From contig JAIROF010000167.1 in NCBI GenBank assembly GCA_031257655.1, positions 1 through 11,029 on the forward strand: DNA of 11,029 nt, read 5' to 3'. Positions 6,516 to 11,029 of the stretch are shown here, piece after piece. This DNA is from Prevotellaceae bacterium. GTDB taxonomy: Bacteria; Bacteroidota; Bacteroidia; Bacteroidales; UBA932. Below the pieces are notes generated by a model. It searched no databases. It was not told where the DNA came from and saw only the letters and a program-made list of their open reading frames with translations. A program made the position numbers and the translations under genes. Each line of letters begins with the position of its first letter. The stretch's first letter is position 1.

Positions 6516-6540
6516 TAAAATTTTTCGCGGAAAAATTTTA
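6516..6540. promoter_or_regulatory. Perfect AT-rich palindrome upstream of the thrC promoter
   Basis: TAAAATTTTTC (6516-6526) and GAAAAATTTTA (6530-6540) are exact reverse complements around GCG. It ends five bases before the putative -33 element of thrC, a position suiting an activator or repressor site. As RNA on either strand it could also act as a terminator-like hairpin, which would insulate thrC from upstream transcription. Confidence 0.5.
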
Positions 6541-6545
6541 TCTGT

Positions 6546-6580
6546 TTGTGTGTAATTCCCAAATTTCATGCGTACTTTTG
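6546..6580 (+). promoter_or_regulatory. Promoter of thrC (Bacteroidota type, long spacer)
   Basis: TACTTTTG (6573-6580) is an exact TAnnTTTG match. The nearest upstream TTG is at 6546-6548, giving a 24-base spacer, longer than the usual 19-21, so the -33 element is weak or assisted. Transcription starting near 6586 leaves a leader of about 20 bases and rules out the in-frame ATG at 6546 as the thrC start. Confidence 0.55.
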
Positions 6581-6605
6581 CCCCTCACAATTTTTACTTA
6601 GCAAA

Positions 6606-7898
6606 ATGAAATACTACAGCACCAACCGGCAGGTTCCGCTATCGACGCTGAGAGATGCGGTATTAAAAGGTTTAGCCGATGATAACGGCTTGTACATGCC
6701 GGAGCGCATTCCGCAGCTTGGGCGCGATTTTTTTGCTTCGCTGCGCACAAAAACGCTTCAGGAGATAGCCCTTGAGGTGGCTTCCGCGCTTTTTGGCGAC
6801 GACGTAGCGGCGCCCGCGCTGCGCGATATGGTATATGGTGCGCTGAGCTTCGACATCCCCACGGTAAGGGTAGCCGACAACCGCTACAGCCTGGAGCTGT
6901 TTCACGGGCCTACCATGGCCTTCAAAGATGTTGGCGCCCGCTTTCTGGCGCGCATGATGCAGCACTTTACCCGCAACGAAAAGGCCGAAACAAACGTGCT
7001 GGTAGCCACCTCCGGCGACACGGGAAGCGCCGTGGCAAACGGGTTTCTGGGGATGGAGGGGATTACCGTCACCGTGCTATACCCAAAGGGCTTGGTGAGC
7101 AAAATTCAGGAGGCGCAGTTTACCACGCTGGGGCAAAACGTGTGCGCCCTTGAGGTAGAGGGCGCCTTCGACGATTGCCAGCGCTTAGTCAAGCAGGCTT
7201 TTTTGGATAAGGGGCTCACCGCGCAGCGCAGGCTCACCTCGGCAAACTCTATCAACCTGGCGCGCTTCATCCCGCAGGCGTTTTACTACTTCTGGGGCTG
7301 GGCGCAAATGCCGAAGGACAGCGAGGTGGTGGCGTGCGTTCCCAGCGGCAACTTCGGCAACCTGACGGCCGGCCTGCTCGCCAGGCGCATGGGGCTGCCC
7401 ATAAAGCATTTCATTGCCGCCAACAACGCCAACGACGTTTTTTGGGAGTACCTCCAAACCGCCAAATTTTCGCCGCGCCCAAGCATTGCCACCATTGCCA
7501 ACGCCATGGACGTGGGCAACCCGAGCAACTTTGCCCGCATCATGGACTTGTACAACGGCGATTACGCCGGAGTAACCGCCGACATTTCGGGCTACCGCTA
7601 CGGCGACGCGCAAATCCGCAGCATCGTAAAGCGCACGTTTGACGAAACAGCCTACACGCTCGACCCGCACGGCGCCTGCGCCTGCGAAGCCTTGCGCGAA
7701 TACCTGGAGGAGAACAAAGCGGTCAATGGCTTCTTTCTGGAAACGGCGCATCCTGCAAAGTTTAAGGAAACGGTGGACGACATTTTAGGCGCCGACATTG
7801 CCATTCCCGAAAAGCTGCAAGCCTTCATGAGCGGACGGAAGCAGGCCGTCGGCATGAGCAACCGGTACGAAGATTTCAGGGATTTCCTGCTGAAATGA
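6606..7898 (+). CDS. thrC: Threonine synthase
   Basis: Encodes 430 residues, matching the 428 of E. coli ThrC. The enzyme is a pyridoxal-phosphate lyase that converts O-phospho-L-homoserine to L-threonine, the last step of threonine synthesis, in the cytoplasm. The N-terminus MKYYSTNRQ is the family start. The PLP-binding lysine is K107 in HGPTMAFKDVGARF. TSGDTGSA (135-142) and SGNFGN (247-252) are the substrate- and cofactor-phosphate loops. An upstream in-frame ATG at 6546 is rejected because the promoter -7 element lies downstream of it. The gene stands alone here; the usual partners thrA and thrB are not in the window. It converges on the DUF5686 gene with 33 bp between stops, and I see no strong terminator in that gap. 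Confidence 0.96.
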   Translation: MKYYSTNRQVPLSTLRDAVLKGLADDNGLYMPERIPQLGRDFFASLRTKTLQEIALEVASALFGDDVAAPALRDMVYGALSFDIPTVRVADNRYSLELFHGPTMAFKDVGARFLARMMQHFTRNEKAETNVLVATSGDTGSAVANGFLGMEGITVTVLYPKGLVSKIQEAQFTTLGQNVCALEVEGAFDDCQRLVKQAFLDKGLTAQRRLTSANSINLARFIPQAFYYFWGWAQMPKDSEVVACVPSGNFGNLTAGLLARRMGLPIKHFIAANNANDVFWEYLQTAKFSPRPSIATIANAMDVGNPSNFARIMDLYNGDYAGVTADISGYRYGDAQIRSIVKRTFDETAYTLDPHGACACEALREYLEENKAVNGFFLETAHPAKFKETVDDILGADIAIPEKLQAFMSGRKQAVGMSNRYEDFRDFLLK

Positions 7899-7931
7899 GA
7901 TTTTGGGCAGCCGAGCGCGCAGGCGGCAGCC

Positions 7932-10568
7932 TTAAATGTTGAACTTTAGCGTTACGCCGGCTGTGCGGAGCTGCTCGTTTTCAAATCCGGCAAAAATGCC
8001 CAGCCTCATCACAAAAAATATTTCGCTCACGGCGTACTCGGCTTCGGTGTAGCATTTTTGCTGCGGCGTGTACAGCGCGCGCAGGCTTACGTTTTCGCGG
8101 CAGTAGGTTTTTTCGAGCAGCGGCAAAAATTTGAGCGCCAAAAATGACGTAGTGTACCCCATCTCTGCCCAGGCGCCCCACGTGGGCGTGCTGTACCGGT
8201 AGTAGCGCGAGTACTCCCAGCTCGCGCTGCCGGCGGTGTAGGCCACGTACCCCGGCATTGAAAAGTGGTGAAAGTCGGGAAAATCGACCTTTCGGCTGCG
8301 AAAAAATTTCACCCCCTCCACGCGGTAGAAAAATTCTTCGAGCAAGCCCAAATTTTTTGTCTGGTGAACGGAGAGCTTGGCAACGCTGAAGTCGGACTTT
8401 CCGCCCATCATGCCGGGAATGCCCTCGCGCCATGCGATCCGGAAGGTAGGGTAGCTGGAGTACGCCATGCGCTTTTGCCGGCCTCTCATGCGGTAGAAGT
8501 ACTGTGGCGTGTAGCTGAGCGAAACGCCGAGGATTGTTGACCTGCGCAGCTCGAGGTGGTGCGCTGCGTAGCGGTTGTCCGGCAGGTTGGGCGCATACGC
8601 CTTTTGGCGGTTGAAAAGCGAAAACTCCGTGCTGTTCTCCAAGCGGCTGCGGTCGTAGCACGACAGCGCCACCTGCAGCGACAGCCCGTTTACGAGGTCG
8701 ATGTTGTTGCCCACGGTCACGTGCCGCTGGTCGTAGAGGCGGTTGTAGTTGTTGTGCAGCAGCAGCGTCAGCGCGCTGCTCACGAGGTCTACGTGCCGGT
8801 TGTCGTTGTAGTCTGCGTCGTGCCACCCGACGCTGAAAAAGGCCTCTGCGCGGCGCTCCGGGATGTACTGGTAGCCGCCGCCGAGCCTCCACGTGCACGC
8901 CTTGCGGCTGAACGCCCAGCCGACGCTGGCGTTGAGGTTAAGCAGCGTGCTGTCGGCAAGCATTTTTCGCAGCCCTGCGCGCTGACCGTAGTGAAACCCG
9001 TTGACCGCGCTGAAGCTGAGCAGCGTTGGCGCCACGAGACCGCTGTGGGTGATGCGCAGCGTTGGCGAGAGCTGGTAGCGCTTGCCGAGGATCAGGTTGC
9101 GCAGCAGGCTGCTGCCCTGCCTGGCGGAATCGCCCTGCCCCTGCGCTACGGCGCGGACGGAGTCAAGCCGCAGGTAGCTCGCCACCTCGTCGCGCTTGAG
9201 CGGCACGGGGCGAATGGCGTTCCAGTACGCCGAGTCGCGCGCGTGCGAGCCGCTGTCCACCTCCACGCGGTAGCGGCTGCTGAGGTTGAGCGATGGCGGC
9301 TCCTGCTGCTGCTGCTTGAGCTCCTCCTCAAATAGCTTGCTCGCCTTCATCATTTCGCGGTTGCTCAGCTCCTCCTGCTCCAGCAGGCTTGCCAGCTTGT
9401 TGCGCCGCTTTTGCCGCTTTACGCTGTCGGCGGCGCTCTTGGCGGCGGCGCTCTTGGCGGCGGCGGCGCTTGCCTTCGGCGCAGCGGGGGGTGGGGGCGG
9501 GGTAGCGCTCTTGAGCGGGTTCGTTATGTTGGTGTTTTTGGTGATGCTCTCGTAGCGTATCGTGCCGGTGTAGTCAAAGTTGGCGTTGTTGCCCAGCGCC
9601 TTTACCGTTGCCGTCAGGTTGTAGGAGGTGGGCAGCCAGACGCCGTCGCGGATTTCGTTGGTGGCCATCGACGCGGTGAAGGCGCCGAAGGGAAAGCTGC
9701 CGCTAAGGTTTGCGCTGTACACGCGCCACGTGTCCTCCACAATGTAGAGGTAGCCGCTCAGCAGGCCGGGATTTTTTTTGCGCGGCGTAACCTTAATCTT
9801 GCAGATAACCATATTGCCCTCCTCCACAATGCCTTCGTACGCAAAGCGGTAGCTGGATATGGCGTCGTGCGCCAGCAGGTTGAGGCTGTACACGTTCACG
9901 TTTACGTAGTTCATCGTGCTGAAGCGGGCTAAATCGACCGGCACCGTGCTTTTGGTGGAGAGCACCTTATGCTTGTAGGTGTTGGGCGCCGAAAATTCTA
10001 TTTCGTTCATCGACTCCAGCAGGTAGGTTTCATTTTCCTTCACCTGCGCCTGCCGCAGCTCTTTTTTTGCCAGCGCTTTCACCACGCGCGATATGCGGTT
10101 TACCCTGCACGTGCCCTTGAGGTACACGTCGGCCTTGTAGCGGCTCACCTCGTGGCGGTAGTAGGGCGCCATCGCAATGGCGCGGCGCATGACGTGGTAG
10201 GCGTAATCCTCGCGGCTGTTGGATACAACAACCGTCTCCAGCGCATACGCCTTATCGGCCAGCGTAGCCCTGAGCACGGCGCCCTGCGCGGTAACCTCTA
10301 CCTGCTCCACGCTTGTTTGGTAGCCTATGCGCTGCAAAACGCAGGTGTAAACGCCGCGGGGCAGCTTGAGCTCAAACGCTCCGCCCTCGTCGGCCGAAGT
10401 GCCCAGCTGCATCTCGCGCACGTAAACGGTGGCAAACGGGATAGGCCTGCCCTCGCTGTCCGCAATGCGGCCTCGCAGCACCTGGCCTGCGCTCAACACC
10501 GGCAGCGCGGCGGCAACTAAGCACAGGTGCGCATACCGAAAAAATATTTGTCGTAGTAAAAAGTGCAT
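7932..10568 (-). CDS. DUF5686 / carboxypeptidase-regulatory-like domain outer-membrane protein
   Basis: Encodes 878 residues. A signal peptide spans about residues 1-28 (hydrophobic core AHLCLVAAALPVLSAG). A carboxypeptidase-regulatory-like beta-sandwich domain follows (about 29-105; RGRIADSEGRPIPFATVYV, GVYTCVLQRIGYQ), then the DUF5686 region beginning EDYAYHVMRRAIAMAPYY and running through SYRFAYEGIVEEG. The C-terminal half is rich in alternating aromatic/polar strands and ends VTLKFNI, as in outer-membrane beta-barrels. The family is widespread in Bacteroidota and its function is unknown; it resembles TonB-dependent receptors in domain start but I see no plug domain. Between about residues 352 and 425 there is a low-complexity insert: a proline run, AAAKS repeats, then a Lys/Glu/Gln-rich helix. 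ATG 10568 is chosen over a TTG three codons upstream at 10577. No Shine-Dalgarno is seen; a -7-like element almost abuts the ATG. Confidence 0.85.
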   Translation of the reverse strand: MHFLLRQIFFRYAHLCLVAAALPVLSAGQVLRGRIADSEGRPIPFATVYVREMQLGTSADEGGAFELKLPRGVYTCVLQRIGYQTSVEQVEVTAQGAVLRATLADKAYALETVVVSNSREDYAYHVMRRAIAMAPYYRHEVSRYKADVYLKGTCRVNRISRVVKALAKKELRQAQVKENETYLLESMNEIEFSAPNTYKHKVLSTKSTVPVDLARFSTMNYVNVNVYSLNLLAHDAISSYRFAYEGIVEEGNMVICKIKVTPRKKNPGLLSGYLYIVEDTWRVYSANLSGSFPFGAFTASMATNEIRDGVWLPTSYNLTATVKALGNNANFDYTGTIRYESITKNTNITNPLKSATPPPPPAAPKASAAAAKSAAAKSAADSVKRQKRRNKLASLLEQEELSNREMMKASKLFEEELKQQQQEPPSLNLSSRYRVEVDSGSHARDSAYWNAIRPVPLKRDEVASYLRLDSVRAVAQGQGDSARQGSSLLRNLILGKRYQLSPTLRITHSGLVAPTLLSFSAVNGFHYGQRAGLRKMLADSTLLNLNASVGWAFSRKACTWRLGGGYQYIPERRAEAFFSVGWHDADYNDNRHVDLVSSALTLLLHNNYNRLYDQRHVTVGNNIDLVNGLSLQVALSCYDRSRLENSTEFSLFNRQKAYAPNLPDNRYAAHHLELRRSTILGVSLSYTPQYFYRMRGRQKRMAYSSYPTFRIAWREGIPGMMGGKSDFSVAKLSVHQTKNLGLLEEFFYRVEGVKFFRSRKVDFPDFHHFSMPGYVAYTAGSASWEYSRYYRYSTPTWGAWAEMGYTTSFLALKFLPLLEKTYCRENVSLRALYTPQQKCYTEAEYAVSEIFFVMRLGIFAGFENEQLRTAGVTLKFNI

Positions 10569-10574
10569 AGCAAA

Positions 10575-10582
10575 CAAAGGTA
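10575..10582 (-). promoter_or_regulatory. Putative -7 element for the DUF5686 gene
   Basis: On the reverse strand TACCTTTG (10582-10575) matches TAnnTTTG, but no TTG lies 19-21 bases upstream; that region is the heptanucleotide array. Transcription would start at about 10568-10571, giving a leaderless or nearly leaderless mRNA. It could be a chance match. Confidence 0.35.
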
Positions 10583-10588
10583 CGAAAA

Positions 10589-10637
10589 GAATTACGAATT
10601 ACGAATTACGAATTAGGAATTGGGAATTGGGAATTGG
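10589..10637. repeat. Heptanucleotide tandem array (GAATTNN)7
   Basis: Seven 7-bp units: GAATTAC three times (10589-10609), GAATTAG once (10610-10616), GAATTGG three times (10617-10637). It lies where the -33 element of the DUF5686 gene should be. A second array of the same motif in inverted orientation occurs at 10751-10778. Confidence 0.9.
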
Positions 10638-10696
10638 GACGCAAGCGCAGCGAGCTCACGAGCGCCCTCAAAAATATACGAAGGAGTGGCTGCGAA

Positions 10697-10730
10697 TTAT
10701 CCACAGATTTGCACAGATTTCCGCAGATAA
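10697..10730. repeat. CACAGATTT short repeat cluster
   Basis: The motif appears as CCACAGATTT, GCACAGATTT and CCGCAGATAA in three consecutive 10-bp units (10701-10730). The flanks ATTATC (10696-10701) and GATAAT (10726-10731) are inverted. TTATCCACA at 10697-10705 fits the DnaA-box consensus, but only one is present. Similar CACAGATT/CGCAGATT strings are known to me as dispersed noncoding repeats in several bacterial phyla. Confidence 0.6.
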
Positions 10731-10750
10731 TGCTTTCGGCGTAAGCAATA

Positions 10751-10778
10751 TTCCTAATTCGTAATTCCTAATTCCTAA
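10751..10778. repeat. Inverted heptanucleotide array (TTCNTAA)4
   Basis: Four 7-bp units: TTCCTAA, TTCGTAA, TTCCTAA, TTCCTAA. Their reverse complements (TTAGGAA, TTACGAA) are the units found in 10589-10637, so the two arrays form an inverted pair around 10638-10750. Confidence 0.85.
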
Positions 10779-11029
10779 AAAATTGTCAGCTACAGATTGG
10801 TTACATTTCACCGCATTTTCATTTCACTTGAGAAGCAAAATACCAAATTTGCAATATTTATTTTGTTAATTAATATCTGCGTGTTTTTTAGCTGGTGCGT
10901 TGGCGATTTTATAATTCAAGTTTCCCACATTTTACAAATGCCAGAATGACAAATAATTATAAAAAATCCAATGTGTAAATCATTAATAATATGTGGATTA
11001 ATAATGACATGTTTTAATGCTTCCAAACA
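10779..11029. other. AT-rich terminal region without a visible gene
   Basis: Base composition drops sharply in GC compared with the coding part of the window. No open frame of note occurs on either strand, and no TAnnTTTG promoter was found. Small structures only: ATTAATAAT repeated directly at 10982-10990 and 10997-11005, and CATTT/AAATG around TAC at 10928-10940. It may be the upstream region of a gene beyond the window. Confidence 0.5.

Larger units (their letters stand above)
6373..6605. other. Gap before thrC with palindromes
   Basis: No gene is seen. The left part contains GCCGAA/TTCGGC (6413-6418, 6425-6430) and a further AATTCGGCA (6447-6455), related to the hairpin at 91-113. The right part holds a 25-bp perfect palindromic element (6516-6540) and the thrC promoter (6546-6580). 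Confidence 0.6.

Noticed and set aside
6546..6605. 20-codon N-terminal extension of threonine synthase
   Set aside because: The promoter -7 element lies inside it and MKYYSTNRQ is the standard start.
7899..7931. Bidirectional terminator between thrC and the DUF5686 gene
   Set aside because: Only a 4-bp GCCG/CGGC pairing is visible and there is no adequate T-run on either strand.
8556..9335. Forward open frame of 259 codons opposite the DUF5686 gene
   Set aside because: It is a Val/Ala/Arg-rich shadow of the reverse-strand gene with no domain; the reverse frame has a signal peptide and family motifs.
10697..10705. DnaA box TTATCCACA as a sign of a replication origin
   Set aside because: Only one box is present, it belongs to a CACAGATTT repeat cluster, and no origin-linked genes such as dnaA or dnaN are near.
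10589..10778. CRISPR array
   Set aside because: Units are 7 bp, contiguous and without unique spacers; these are simple tandem repeats.

Overview
The window looks like chromosomal DNA from a member of the Bacteroidota, most likely order Bacteroidales. Three things point there. The large reverse-strand gene encodes a carboxypeptidase-regulatory-like/DUF5686 outer-membrane protein, a family typical of this phylum. Several genes have the phylum's promoter signature (TTG, about 19-21 bp, then TAnnTTTG) at sensible positions. Most genes lack a Shine-Dalgarno sequence. I cannot name the genus. The coding DNA is GC-rich, while the last ~250 bp are AT-rich.

Layout. Bases 1-425 hold no gene I can support; they carry hairpins, a pentanucleotide array and the probable ssb terminator. 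A short single-stranded DNA-binding protein gene (ssb, reverse strand, 426-806) has a well-formed promoter about 170 bp upstream. Back to back with that promoter is a second one that drives tRNA-Ser(GCU) (1080-1168). Next come rmuC (1434-3233) and cysE (3287-4084) on the forward strand, 53 bp apart with no promoter signature between them, so they are probably cotranscribed. A 389-bp gap containing dispersed repeats and the glnS promoter follows. After glnS (4474-6165) comes the reading-frame remnant of an Rpn/PD-(D/E)XK-type transposase tail (6166-6372). A further gap holds a perfect AT-rich palindrome and the thrC promoter, then thrC (6606-7898). It converges, with a 33-bp gap, on the 878-residue DUF5686 gene (7932-10568, reverse). 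Behind that gene's start lies a composite repeat island (10589-10778) and AT-rich DNA with no visible gene.

Functionally this is mostly housekeeping: DNA maintenance (ssb, rmuC), translation (tRNA-Ser, glnS), amino-acid synthesis (cysE for cysteine, thrC for threonine) and the cell envelope (DUF5686). cysE, thrC and tRNA-Ser touch serine/threonine/cysteine metabolism, but they sit in separate transcription units and I see no shared control. I found no convincing undescribed multi-gene system. The items worth a second look are the repeat island, the transposase remnant, the ssb control region and terminator, the recent in-frame duplication in rmuC, and the thrC-proximal palindrome.
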